Positions 8,870 to 19,521 of a stretch of 64,000 bases of DNA are shown here, in pieces. Under the pieces are notes generated by a model, which was given only the letters and a program-made list of their open reading frames with translations, had not been told where the DNA came from and made no database searches. Source of the DNA: Microgenomates group bacterium (GTDB taxonomy: Bacteria > Patescibacteriota > Microgenomatia > UBA1406 > GWC2-37-13); the NCBI GenBank assembly GCA_029906985.1, contig JARYMT010000002.1, positions 1 to 64,000 of the forward strand, in the 5' to 3' direction. Made by a program: the position numbers and the translations under genes. How positions within the stretch are numbered: the stretch's first letter is position 1; each line of letters begins with the position of its first letter.

Positions 8870-9358
8870 ATGAAAAAAGGTTTCACTCTTATTGAGCTTT
8901 TAATAGTTATCGCTTTATTGGGAGCTTTAGCTGTTGGCCTTTTAGCCGCCCTTGATCCTTTTGAACAGATAAAAAAAGGAACTGATACAGGAGTAAGAAA
9001 TACTGTTTCTGAACTTCACGGAGCAATAATCCGTTATTATGCTATAAAAAATAAAATGCCGTGGGGAACAACTCCCATCAATGATGTTGCTTCTGGCATT
9101 ACCTTATATATTAGTGATATCATTAGTACTGGTGAATTAAAAAGCGACTTTATTCAATTAGCTGGTGATCAATTAAGCAAAATTACTTTGGTAGGGACGA
9201 GTGAAAGTATTACTGTCTGTTTTAAACCAGATTCCCGCGCTTTTAGAACCGATCCTAACACCAAATATTTATCAAACTTTAGCGAAACAACCAATAATAT
9301 TGCCAACTGTGGAGATCCGGGAACTGTTGACTTTCATTGTTATTGGTGTGTTAAATAA
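8870..9358 (+). CDS. Prepilin-like protein (pilC-linked)
   Basis: Prepilin of 162 residues with leader MKKG and motif G-FTLIELLIVIA (Gly -1, Glu +5). After the helix comes LDPFEQIKKGTDTGVRNTVS, different from the RDAKRK block of the cluster at 2.6-4.0 kb, so it is a separate pilin type. The last 20 residues hold NCGDPG and CYWC, three cysteines close to the end. It lies directly downstream of the PilBTC motor genes and could be the main fibre subunit, although no sequence feature proves that. Confidence 0.85.
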   Translation: MKKGFTLIELLIVIALLGALAVGLLAALDPFEQIKKGTDTGVRNTVSELHGAIIRYYAIKNKMPWGTTPINDVASGITLYISDIISTGELKSDFIQLAGDQLSKITLVGTSESITVCFKPDSRAFRTDPNTKYLSNFSETTNNIANCGDPGTVDFHCYWCVK

Positions 9359-9396
9359 CTCTTGAAATCTAAAAGAAATTTGGTAGTCTTCTAATA

Positions 9397-11364
9397 ATGT
9401 TTTTATTAATTTATTCTCTTTTTTTTGTTTTTTTTTGGCTAAATCAATCAGTTCATTTATTTGGAGGTGATAGCGCAGAGTATGTTACTATTGGCCAAAC
9501 TTGGAGTATTGCTCATCCTCCCGGCTATCCTTTTTATTCTTTGCTTTTAAATCTTTTAAGATTTGTTCTTCCGATTTTGAAACCAATTCAAACCGCCAAT
9601 ATTCTTTCTATATTTCCAACAGTAATTACCGGCTATATTATTTTTTTAACCTTAAATTTATTAAAAGTAGATAAACTAATATCGTTTTTAGTTTCTTTAA
9701 TTTATCTTTTTCTTTTTCCAATCTGGTTATATGCCGAAGTACCAGAAGTCTTTGCTTTAAATAATTTAATTATTTCCCTGATTACTTATTTAATTATAAA
9801 TGGTAACCAAAACAAAAAATACTCATTAATAATTTTTTTGTTAATCGGACTGGCTATTTCTCATCATCATACTTTTGTTCTTTTCATACCCGGTTGGTTT
9901 TTTTTAATAAAAGATAGAAATCAGTTTATAAAAAAAGATTTTTTTAAAAAAATTCTCTTAATAATAATTGGTTTAAGTTTTTATTTTTACGCGCCAATTT
10001 CTGCTTATTTTAATTCACCAATTGATTATGAAAATCCAATTACCTTTAAAAGATTTTTAAATTTATTTTTTCGAACTTCTTATGGTACTTTTAAAGCATA
10101 CACAGGTTCTGTTCCCAATATTTTTAATCAAATATTAACAACCTTTCTTTCTTTTACCTATTTATTAGAAGATTTTAGAATTCTTGGTTTGCTAATTTTG
10201 ATTATTGGTTTAATAAAAATTTTCAAAATAAATAAAAGTTTTTTTAAATTTATTATTGCTAGTTTTGTTATTCATCTTATTTTTTATTTATATACTAATT
10301 TTCCACTTTCAAATTATTTTATTGCCGCTATTTTTGAAAGATTCTTAATAAGTCTTTATCTTATTTTTATTTTTCCATTAGCTTTTGGATTTAGCTATGT
10401 TAATGATTTTATACAAAAAAATATCAAAAGACATTTAAAAAATATTAACTTAAAAAAAATTGTTGGTAAAAGTATTTATCTATTAACTTTTGGCTATTTA
10501 ATAATAGTTTTTTTTACTAACTACAAAATTATTAAACACCTAAAAAAATTGGATTATTTTGACAGATACGCCAAGAACTTACTTTCAACCCCTCCTAAAA
10601 ATGCTATTTTTTACAGTGGTTCTGACAGTGGCGTTTTTACAACCAGTTATTTTTACTATGTTGAAAAATACCGCCGGGATCTTAAATTTGTTTCTTTTGG
10701 TTTAATCAACCGCAATTATTATCAAGAAAAGTTAAAAAAAATTTACCCAAATCTAAAATTTCCAGATAAAAATGCGGAAAAATATACTCTTAAGTTTATT
10801 AACAAAAATATTCAGATTGGCATTTATACTGAATCTCCCATAGTTGAAGGAAGCTGGGCGCCTTATGGTTTATTATGGAAATATTATCCCAATGAAGAAG
10901 CCGCAAAAAAAGACATTGAGTTTTTAATTAAAAAAAATATTGAGCTCTGGAATCATTACCAAATTCCAAAACTTGATAAAACGATTGCCAATTTAGTTCA
11001 ATTTAAGGCGTTACAAGAAGCTTATATATCTAAGTTTATCACCTTTATTAACTTTTTAAGAACCTATAAAAAATATAATGAGGCAATTAATCAAATTGAA
11101 AAAATAATTTATCAGGACAAAATTACTCATCAGTCGTTGTTAAATCTATATCTAATTATTCATTCAGAAACAAAAAACTGTCAAAAAGCCAATCAAATTA
11201 AAAATCAATATTTTAAGAAAAAAAACTATCAGGATAAAGAACTGTTAAAAACATTAATAAACTATTATTATTATTGTCAGCCAAATAATTCTGAATTAAT
11301 AAATCTTAGCAATCAATATCACAATATCTATCTTCAGGAAAACCAACCTCTTAATGAGTTATAA
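9397..11364 (+). CDS. Polytopic DUF2723/GT117-like protein, possible protein O-glycosyltransferase
   Basis: Membrane protein of 655 residues with about 10-12 hydrophobic helices. The loop after helix 1 has GGDSAEYVTIGQTWSIAHPP, matching the DSAE/GE...AHPPGYP signature of DUF2723 (GT117, the family of human TMEM260, an O-mannosyltransferase). Residues from about 380 form a soluble part: a region with YSGSDSGVFTTSYFYYVEKY, typical of these proteins, then a helical C-terminus that may be TPR-like. ATG 9397 follows TAGTCT by 7 nt with TTGAAA 16 nt further up, so a leaderless transcript is likely. It lies between two prepilin genes, which suggests pilin or surface glycosylation. Its 3' end overlaps the convergent next gene by 31 nt. 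Confidence 0.72.
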   Translation: MFLLIYSLFFVFFWLNQSVHLFGGDSAEYVTIGQTWSIAHPPGYPFYSLLLNLLRFVLPILKPIQTANILSIFPTVITGYIIFLTLNLLKVDKLISFLVSLIYLFLFPIWLYAEVPEVFALNNLIISLITYLIINGNQNKKYSLIIFLLIGLAISHHHTFVLFIPGWFFLIKDRNQFIKKDFFKKILLIIIGLSFYFYAPISAYFNSPIDYENPITFKRFLNLFFRTSYGTFKAYTGSVPNIFNQILTTFLSFTYLLEDFRILGLLILIIGLIKIFKINKSFFKFIIASFVIHLIFYLYTNFPLSNYFIAAIFERFLISLYLIFIFPLAFGFSYVNDFIQKNIKRHLKNINLKKIVGKSIYLLTFGYLIIVFFTNYKIIKHLKKLDYFDRYAKNLLSTPPKNAIFYSGSDSGVFTTSYFYYVEKYRRDLKFVSFGLINRNYYQEKLKKIYPNLKFPDKNAEKYTLKFINKNIQIGIYTESPIVEGSWAPYGLLWKYYPNEEAAKKDIEFLIKKNIELWNHYQIPKLDKTIANLVQFKALQEAYISKFITFINFLRTYKKYNEAINQIEKIIYQDKITHQSLLNLYLIIHSETKNCQKANQIKNQYFKKKNYQDKELLKTLINYYYYCQPNNSELINLSNQYHNIYLQENQPLNEL

Positions 11365-13463
11365 ATAATAAAACTTAAAAAAAACACAGCTAAAGACACC
11401 TTTAATCCAAAATAAAATGATTCGGGTTGATATTTAAATATAATTGAATGTTCACCCTTAGGTAAGTAAACAGACCGGTACAATAAATTTGCCTGATAAA
11501 GCTTTTTTGGTCTACTGTCAATATAAACTTTCCATCCCGAATAATAGTTATCAGCTAAAACTAAAAAGACATCTTTGTTTGTTTTTGTTCTCATTTCAAA
11601 AATATTGTCCTCGTCTCTAATAATCTGATATTTTGCCTCAATTTTTTCATTTTGTTTAAACTGCCACCTATCATCTTTTTCTAAAATAACAAAATTAATA
11701 TTTTTATTTTCTAATATTTTTTTAAAATCAAAAAATGTTTCTGCAACCTGATAATTATCAAAAAATTGTACCCGCTGAAAACTTTTTGTATTTTTATAAA
11801 TAAAAATTTGATAATCTTTAAAATATTTTTTTGCTACTAAAGAAAACTGGCTATTTTTTATTGGATATACTGTTAAGATATGGTCTATTCCTGCTAAATT
11901 AATTAAATTTAATGATATTTCATCAAAACTAATATTTTTTTTCTTTTTGTCAAAATTTTCATTTATCATACCATAGTAATATAAATATCGTCTTAACTGA
12001 GGACCAAATTTATTATTAAACGATTGAAGATTATAAATAGCGCTGATATTTCCCAAAAGAAAATTATTAGCATATTGATAATAAAAATCTTTTTTTTGAT
12101 AACCTTTTTTAATATAAATTTGATCTAAATAGTTTACTGTTGAGTAGGGGATAAAATAACGACCTTTATTTATAAAATCACTAGAAAATGACTTCTCATA
12201 TAGTTTTTTTTGCGGATAAAAAATATGAAAATCGTTAATAAATTTATTAACTTCCAAAATTAGAACAATAATTGCTAATATTCCAATCAAGTTCTTTTTA
12301 AGTTTTTTTATAAAAAAACTTAAACCATAAGCGCTAAATAAACTAAGTAAAAAAATCACTATAAAAAGATAACGTGTTGGGAACCTAAACGAAGAAAAAA
12401 AAGGCAAATAATGAACTAAATAAATCGGTGAGTTTTTTCCCAAAGCCAGAAGAAAAAAAATAAACAAACTTAAAATAACAGCTTTAATTAGCTTGTTTTT
12501 ATAATTTATTAATCCAACTAATAAAAAAAATAAACCGCTATAGTAAATAAAAAGTATTCCTTCCCAGGGATCTGGACCTTTAAAAAACTGATAACTACCA
12601 TTGTTTATCCAACCAAATATTTTAGGATATATAACGGTCAATAAGTTTTTTAAGGTAAAGTTTTGATCGTAAACAGCTGCCATTGAATAATTAACCTTCC
12701 TGTTAGAAACTTCTGTAAGCTCAAGCAAAGGAAAAAATTGAAAACCTCCCAAAAGAATCGCTATCAAATAACCAAAAAATAAAAGAAAAATTAATCTAAA
12801 GTATGTCTTATCCCTTTTTAAATAAATCAAAAAAATAATAAGAATAAAGACTCCGCTAATAAAAAAACTTTGAGAATGAGCGCAGAGGAACTGCAAAAAA
12901 ATACTTAAAATATAAAAGTAATAAAAAACTAATTTTTTTTTGTTAATAAATAAAAGAAAAAAATAAAAAATCCATGGGAGATAAGAAAATGGATAAATCA
13001 TTGTTGTATGCATCCAATTCATTATTAAAAAAGGAGAGAAATAAAATAACAAACTAAAAAAAACGCTTGATAATAAGGTTAAACCGAAATAATTAGCCAA
13101 AAAAAAAGCGCCAATTTGCCCAAGATATAGATGAAGTAAAAACTGCAATTTAAAAGCCTCTTTATAATCAAAAAACTTGCAGGTTAAAAAATTTATTGGA
13201 TTAAAAAAACCTATTTGGCCCTCAGCAAAAACAGGATAACCAAAGGAAATATCTTTTGACCAAAAAGGAATTTGATTTTTTTTTGTGTATTGACAGTTAA
13301 TTTTTTGTAAAGGCAGCTCAACTGTAAAAAAATCTCCACCATAAAATTCAGGCGTAACAAAAAGTTTTTTTTCAGGATAAAAAAGGTTCCTTAAAAGAAA
13401 AATGTCAATTAAAAGAATTAAAACCAAACCAATCAAGATTTTAAATCTATTAATTTTTTTCAT
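11334..13463 (-). CDS. YfhO-like large membrane protein
   Basis: Membrane protein of 709 residues with roughly 12 hydrophobic helices. The first periplasmic loop has GGDFF...PFWSKDISFGYPVFAEGQ, and the C-terminal soluble domain has DNYYSGWKVYIDSRP followed by LPKGEHSIIFKYQP and a final helix. Both are hallmarks of the YfhO family, linked to lipoteichoic-acid or glycan modification in Firmicutes and GT-C-like in fold. The donor and acceptor are unknown here. It is convergent with the DUF2723 gene and near two prepilins. Base composition is extremely AT-rich with long A runs. Confidence 0.75.
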   Translation of the reverse strand: MKKINRFKILIGLVLILLIDIFLLRNLFYPEKKLFVTPEFYGGDFFTVELPLQKINCQYTKKNQIPFWSKDISFGYPVFAEGQIGFFNPINFLTCKFFDYKEAFKLQFLLHLYLGQIGAFFLANYFGLTLLSSVFFSLLFYFSPFLIMNWMHTTMIYPFSYLPWIFYFFLLFINKKKLVFYYFYILSIFLQFLCAHSQSFFISGVFILIIFLIYLKRDKTYFRLIFLLFFGYLIAILLGGFQFFPLLELTEVSNRKVNYSMAAVYDQNFTLKNLLTVIYPKIFGWINNGSYQFFKGPDPWEGILFIYYSGLFFLLVGLINYKNKLIKAVILSLFIFFLLALGKNSPIYLVHYLPFFSSFRFPTRYLFIVIFLLSLFSAYGLSFFIKKLKKNLIGILAIIVLILEVNKFINDFHIFYPQKKLYEKSFSSDFINKGRYFIPYSTVNYLDQIYIKKGYQKKDFYYQYANNFLLGNISAIYNLQSFNNKFGPQLRRYLYYYGMINENFDKKKKNISFDEISLNLINLAGIDHILTVYPIKNSQFSLVAKKYFKDYQIFIYKNTKSFQRVQFFDNYQVAETFFDFKKILENKNINFVILEKDDRWQFKQNEKIEAKYQIIRDEDNIFEMRTKTNKDVFLVLADNYYSGWKVYIDSRPKKLYQANLLYRSVYLPKGEHSIIFKYQPESFYFGLKVSLAVFFLSFIIYNSLRGWFS

Positions 13464-13466
13464 ATC

Positions 13467-13495
13467 TTGTATTTAATATTTTTTTAATATATCAT
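13467..13495 (+). promoter_or_regulatory. Promoter of the prepilin at 13502
   Basis: TTGTAT (13467-13472), 17 nt, TATCAT (13490-13495), then 6 nt to the ATG. The start site would fall on or next to the start codon, giving a leaderless mRNA. Confidence 0.5.
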
Positions 13496-13501
13496 ATTTT
13501 T

Positions 13502-13972
13502 ATGAAAACAAAAGGTTTTACTTTAATTGAAATTTTGATCGTCATTGCTATTTTGGGGATTCTGACTTTATTAATCTCTGGTAATTTTATCACTTCTCTT
13601 AAAAAAGGAAGGGACGCAAGGCGAAAAACTGATCTTGAGCAGATCCAAAGAGCGCTGGAAATGTATTATGAAGATAAAAAAGCCTATCCAACTCCTGCCG
13701 GATCTTATGGTCTGCCTTTTGGCGGTCAACTAATTGATTCTGTTACCGGAAAAATTTATATGCAAAAATTACCCCAAGATCCTTTAACTTCTAATTCTTA
13801 TAATTATCAATCGGATGGAACTTATTACAAACTTTATTCATGTTTGGAGAATAAATTAGACCTTGGACCTGGGGTAAAAGTTGTTGGGGAAACCCAGTCT
13901 GATTATGGACTTCCCTGCGGCGCCTGCGGCAACTGTAATTATGGAATCTCAAGTTCTAATCTTGCCTTATAG
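13502..13972 (+). CDS. Prepilin-like protein, stand-alone
   Basis: Prepilin of 156 residues with leader MKTK and motif G-FTLIEILIVIA. The post-helix block SLKKGRDARRKTDLEQIQRA matches the cluster paralogs at 2.6-4.0 kb, so it belongs to that family although it sits 9.5 kb away. The C-terminal 50 residues hold five cysteines, four in CGACGNC and the residue before it. It is a single gene between two divergent or convergent large membrane protein genes. An extra, perhaps alternative, pilin subunit is the simplest reading. Confidence 0.82.
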   Translation: MKTKGFTLIEILIVIAILGILTLLISGNFITSLKKGRDARRKTDLEQIQRALEMYYEDKKAYPTPAGSYGLPFGGQLIDSVTGKIYMQKLPQDPLTSNSYNYQSDGTYYKLYSCLENKLDLGPGVKVVGETQSDYGLPCGACGNCNYGISSSNLAL

Positions 13973-14082
13973 AAAAAAATTTTTGAATTTTGTATTATTC
14001 TTAATAAAACAATATCAGCTAAAAAATTTATAAGATTTAAAAAAGCAGGCTATAAAAAAAATTAAACTGGAATAATTAAAAT

Positions 14083-16293
14083 TTAGAAATTCTCTAATTC
14101 TTTTTTTGTTTCGGCATCTTCGGGGCTGATTTTATCTAAGATATACTGCCACGTTTTCTTTGCCTCTTCTTTAGCACCAAATTTTTTCAATAATTGACCT
14201 TTGAGAAAATAAGCGTCGCGATAATCAGCTTTCAAATCAATCGCTCTATCAACCGCTTGCAAAGCCTTTTTTTGATTGTCTAACTTTAACATAGGTTTTT
14301 TTTCTTCATCGTAAATCAAAGAATAATATAAGGCCAGACTATAATCAATTTTTGGATCGGTTGGTGCCAATTTTTTTGCTTGTTGCAGGGCTTCAACCCC
14401 TAATTCTAAATCTTTTTGTATTAAGGAAATTTGGTAAAAAAGATATTGGTTTTTCGCTTTAGTTTTCCAATATAAAACATTTTTTGGCGAGGCTTGAACA
14501 GTTAAATTATTAAAACTTTCGGCTAATTTTCGCATTGTTAAAGCAAGATCAACTTGTTTTTGATATGCCGCGTAAAAAGCTAAATTAGCCAAAGCATAGG
14601 AAATTTTATCTTGATAAACATGTTCATAGTGCAACTTCAAAGCATTATCATAATTTTTTATTGCTCTTTGGTATTCGTTATTATGACTTAAAACTTCAGC
14701 AGCACTGTATTGAATATCAGCCAACCAATAAAAAATGATAAATAAGAAAGCATAAATACTTAAAAACAATAAAAGATAAAATTGGATTTTTTGATTCTTG
14801 TTTAAATTCTTAAAATCAATATTTTTTGATTTATCTGTTAAATAACTTTCTTTTGTTACTCCAATTATGATTGCCGGAATAAGATAGAAAAAAAGATTTA
14901 TAGTTGACGTAGAAAAACCAAAAAAATTAGTAATTAAAATCGTTAACCAAGCTAAAAATAAACAAAAAATTAATAAGCTTCGAGACAATAAATAATTTTT
15001 TTCGGCAACTATTTTTAATTTTGAATCAATCATTTGACTTTTATTGAAATTTTTTTCTTTTATTGACCGGAAAATAAAGAAAACAAAAGCAGTAATTAAT
15101 ATCAGATATGCCCCCAAACCAATAAACCCAGTCGTAGCCAGGTAATTCAGATATTCATTATGGGCTTTGTTATAAAGATAATCCCATTCCGAAGTTAAAT
15201 TATGAGAAGCTGGTCGGACAAAATAATAAGAATAAGCAAAAGTTTCGACTCCGGTACCAAATAAAGGATATTTAAAACCGAGATCAATTGCTCCTTGCCA
15301 AACTATTTTTCTAATATCAAAAGATTCAGTAACCCCCGATGGCCTCGTTGGTAAACTTTTTTTCTCGATTGTTTGATTTTTTTTAAAAATAAAATTTTTA
15401 TAGGTGGATAAATTAATTAAATGATCAATTTTTTCAATTCCTGTTTTAAAAAAAATAGTCGGTAGAATTAAAATTATTAGGAAAGCTATTATAAAGTTTT
15501 TTAATTTAATCCAACAAAAAAATTTTTCATAAAATAAAAAGGAAAAAAGGAAAGATAAACAAACTAAAACCGCTACTAGAGCAGAACGTGAACGGGTAAA
15601 TAAGATAGTACAAAAATTTAAAAAAAGATATAAGAAATATGAATCAATAAATTTATTTTTTCCTTCAAGTCGGCTTTTAATAAAATAATAGCTTCCAATA
15701 AAAAAATTTATCGCTAAATAGGCTCCTAACCAATTTGGCTGACCTAAAGTTGAAAACATTCTCTCTGAAGGGCGGAATTGATCAGTCCAACAATTATTGT
15801 TTAGTTGATGAACAAAAAGAAAACAGGATAAATCGTAACCAAATTTTCCCGGTAACCCCCAAAGAATAACCAAAAAAGAAGAAATCAGAGAAATTTTCAA
15901 TAGACGATTAATAAAATTAGCTGGAAAATCACCTATATTCGTTGTCAATCCATAATAAAGAATGATATAAGATATTATTGATAAAAAACCTCCATTAAAT
16001 CGACCATAATAACCAAATATCGATGTATGAACATCGATTGAAAAAACGGTAGAAATAAATTCGGTTGCTAAAAAAATAATAATGAAAATGTCTAAAGGAG
16101 TTTTTTTTAAGATTATCTTTTTATACAAAATCATTTTTAGACACCATAAAAAAATAATCAAAATTGTCATAAGGTAAATAAAAATCATTTTGTTAAATTC
16201 AAAAAGCTCTGAAGTTTTAGAAAACATTATTAGAGGAGTAAAGAAAAAAAGACTATAATATAAGTAGCTTAAAATTTTATTGATTTTTAACAT
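14083..16293 (-). CDS. O-antigen ligase/polymerase-like protein with TPR tail
   Basis: Membrane protein of 736 residues. The first 500 residues are about 12 membrane helices with the large loop RPASHNLTSEWDYLYNKAHN followed by EYLNYLATTGFIGLGAYL, the signature of the Wzy_C superfamily (O-antigen ligase WaaL, PglL/TfpO oligosaccharyltransferases). Residues from about 540 to the end are TPR-like helices (SAAEVLSHNNEYQRAIKNYD, then PTDPKIDYSLALYYSL). Known members move a glycan from a lipid carrier to lipid A or to pilin. Since prepilins flank it, pilin glycosylation is possible, but a polymerase role cannot be excluded. Confidence 0.78.
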   Translation of the reverse strand: MLKINKILSYLYYSLFFFTPLIMFSKTSELFEFNKMIFIYLMTILIIFLWCLKMILYKKIILKKTPLDIFIIIFLATEFISTVFSIDVHTSIFGYYGRFNGGFLSIISYIILYYGLTTNIGDFPANFINRLLKISLISSFLVILWGLPGKFGYDLSCFLFVHQLNNNCWTDQFRPSERMFSTLGQPNWLGAYLAINFFIGSYYFIKSRLEGKNKFIDSYFLYLFLNFCTILFTRSRSALVAVLVCLSFLFSFLFYEKFFCWIKLKNFIIAFLIILILPTIFFKTGIEKIDHLINLSTYKNFIFKKNQTIEKKSLPTRPSGVTESFDIRKIVWQGAIDLGFKYPLFGTGVETFAYSYYFVRPASHNLTSEWDYLYNKAHNEYLNYLATTGFIGLGAYLILITAFVFFIFRSIKEKNFNKSQMIDSKLKIVAEKNYLLSRSLLIFCLFLAWLTILITNFFGFSTSTINLFFYLIPAIIIGVTKESYLTDKSKNIDFKNLNKNQKIQFYLLLFLSIYAFLFIIFYWLADIQYSAAEVLSHNNEYQRAIKNYDNALKLHYEHVYQDKISYALANLAFYAAYQKQVDLALTMRKLAESFNNLTVQASPKNVLYWKTKAKNQYLFYQISLIQKDLELGVEALQQAKKLAPTDPKIDYSLALYYSLIYDEEKKPMLKLDNQKKALQAVDRAIDLKADYRDAYFLKGQLLKKFGAKEEAKKTWQYILDKISPEDAETKKELENF

Positions 16294-16387
16294 TTTTTTA
16301 TTAATAGTAATTTTACTATAATAATTTTAATAATATCCTTAAATGTATTTCCTATAATTGATTTTGGAAAACAAAAAAATAAAAACT

Positions 16388-17443
16388 ATGTTTAATTTTA
16401 TAAAAAAAATTAATAATATCCAATTTCCTTTTATCTCTTCTTTAGAAGTGTACTTTGATCTTGGGACTTCAAATACTCGAATCGCCATAAAGGATAAAGG
16501 ATTTGTCCTTAAAGAGCCAACATATTTGGGGTACAATACAAAAATTAAAAATTATATTTTTTTTGGTCATGAGGCTAAAAATATTTTAGGAAAAACGCCA
16601 GAATTTATTAAAATTATAAGACCGTTAGTTAATGGTATTATTTCAGATTTTGATGCCGAAGTTTTTTTGATCAGTCATTTCATAGAAAAAGCTGTCTACC
16701 CGTATTTAAGCCAATATAAATTTTTAAAACCTAATATTCATGCTTTTGCTCTATACCCTCAATCGGCGACCGAAATTGAACAAAAAGCAGTTGAAGAAGT
16801 GCTTTTAAAAGCCGGTTGTTCTTCAGTAAATTTAATTGAAAAATCTGTTGCCAATGCTGCCGGTTGTGGCTTTGATATTTTTTCCCACCAACCAGTAATG
16901 GTAATTGATCTTGGCGGTGGAATAATCGAAATCTCAATTACAAGTGGGGGAGGAATCGTTGCCCAAAAAACTTTAAAAAACGCCGGAGAGTCGATGGATA
17001 AAATTATTGCTAATTATCTTTATTTAAAAAATGGCCTAATTTTGGGAGAAGCATCGATGGAAAATTTAAAAATAAGACTTTTAAATTTTAGCAACGAGGA
17101 AAAAATTCTCACCGTTCGTGGAAAATCATTAGAAAATGGTCTTCCTAAATCGATAAAAATAAAAACTAGTGATATTCGAGAAGCCTTGTTAAATAATTTT
17201 AATCAAATAATTGATTCTGCTAAGGAGCTTTTGGAGATTTCACCACCTGAGATAGTTGATGAAGTTTATAATCGTGGAATCTTTCTTATTGGCGGAATGG
17301 CCTCCATAAACGGAATTGATCATTTTTTTTCACAAGAATTAAAAATAAAAACATTAATCCCGGAAAATTATGCTGATGCCTCTTTAAAAGGTTTGGTTAA
17401 TTTAGCAAAAAAGCCGGAAAATATTAGTCGCCTAATTGGGTAA
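16388..17443 (+). CDS. mreB: Rod-shape-determining actin homolog MreB
   Basis: Cytoskeletal ATPase guiding cell-wall synthesis, 351 residues from ATG 16388 (usual 335-350). Seen in order: VYFDLGTSNTRIAIKDKGFV (phosphate 1), GHEAKNILGKTP and RPLVNGIISDFDA, both MreB-specific blocks, VMVIDLGGGIIEISI (phosphate 2), and IFLIGGMASINGID (adenosine motif). An in-frame TTG at 16358 lies within the TATAAT element and is not a plausible start. It is divergent from typical MreB in the 80-140 region. mreC and mreD are not adjacent, and the next gene is the 16S rRNA. Confidence 0.88.
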   Translation: MFNFIKKINNIQFPFISSLEVYFDLGTSNTRIAIKDKGFVLKEPTYLGYNTKIKNYIFFGHEAKNILGKTPEFIKIIRPLVNGIISDFDAEVFLISHFIEKAVYPYLSQYKFLKPNIHAFALYPQSATEIEQKAVEEVLLKAGCSSVNLIEKSVANAAGCGFDIFSHQPVMVIDLGGGIIEISITSGGGIVAQKTLKNAGESMDKIIANYLYLKNGLILGEASMENLKIRLLNFSNEEKILTVRGKSLENGLPKSIKIKTSDIREALLNNFNQIIDSAKELLEISPPEIVDEVYNRGIFLIGGMASINGIDHFFSQELKIKTLIPENYADASLKGLVNLAKKPENISRLIG

Positions 17444-17661
17444 AAAGATATTCTTAGGCTATTTTTTTCAATGAAACGCCACCCGGCTTCATAATTTAAA
17501 ATAACTAAAAAGGAAGGGAATAATTTTTGTAATTTTTTTTAATTTTTATAATATTAAAACGCTTATAATAAAGAAATATCATCGAGAAAAATTAAAATTT
17601 TTTTTAAATTCTGGTTTAATTTTGCTTAGCTAAATTTTTTAAACTTTCATAAAATTAGAGC

Positions 17662-17690
17662 TTGACTTTTAAAATTTCTTTTTATAGAAT
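17662..17690 (+). promoter_or_regulatory. Promoter of the 16S rRNA gene
   Basis: TTGACT (17662-17667), 17 nt, TAGAAT (17685-17690). A TATACT at 17693-17698 is an alternative -10 but would be 25 nt from this -35. Transcription would begin near 17698-17705, leaving a leader of about 115 nt before mature 16S. Confidence 0.55.
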
Positions 17691-17743
17691 GATATACTAC
17701 TTCATTTTTTTCATTTTTATTCATTTGCACTTTGAAAAAATGG

Positions 17744-17767
17744 TTTAGTTTGGTGAACGGGTTAGGA
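17744..17767 (+). other. Left arm of the pre-16S processing stem
   Basis: The 24 nt from 17744 to 17767 (ending in TGAACGGGTTAGGA) pair with 19492-19515 (starting TCCTAACCCGTTCA): 22 Watson-Crick pairs and two G-U pairs, no bulge. Such stems enclosing 16S are cut by RNase III in other bacteria. Here it closes a precursor holding 16S alone. Confidence 0.8.
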
Positions 17768-17818
17768 TTCAGGCACTTTTTGTGCTTGACTCTAATCAGG
17801 TGCAGGCTTGTACCTGAT

Positions 17819-19344
<1,526 letters not shown>

Positions 19345-19350
19345 CTTTTT

Positions 19351-19386
19351 GATTTTCTGTCAAAACTAAGTTTTGACGAGAAAATC
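19351..19386 (+). other. Hairpin just after 16S
   Basis: GATTTTCTGTCAAAAC, loop TAA, GTTTTGACGAGAAAATC: a 16-bp stem with a single bulged C, beginning 6 nt after the mature 3' end. It has no strong T run afterward, and it lies inside the 24-bp processing stem, so a maturation signal is more likely than a terminator. Confidence 0.6.
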
Positions 19387-19491
19387 TTTATCTGGAAAAT
19401 TTGCCTCAAAAAATCTTGCCAAAAGCAGTGATAAATTTTGAGGTAAAAATTCCGGGTGGTCGGCTAAATTAATCAGTCGACCTTAAATATT

Positions 19492-19515
19492 TCCTAACCC
19501 GTTCATCAGACTAAA
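19492..19515 (+). other. Right arm of the pre-16S processing stem
   Basis: Pairs with 17744-17767. It ends in an A run and is followed after 6 nt by the stop of the convergent gene at 19522, so there is no room for another rRNA gene. Confidence 0.8.
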
Positions 19516-19521
19516 AAAAAT

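Larger units (their letters stand above)
17444..17818 (+). other. Intergenic region and 16S leader
   Basis: No gene is seen. From 17444 to about 17660 there is only very AT-rich spacer with a T run (17461-17468) but no clear hairpin. It then holds the 16S promoter (17662-17690), the left arm of the pre-16S stem (17744-17767) and two hairpins: AGGCAC/GTGCTT around 17770-17787 and an 11-bp stem with one G-U pair starting at AATCAGGT near 17796. Confidence 0.6.
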
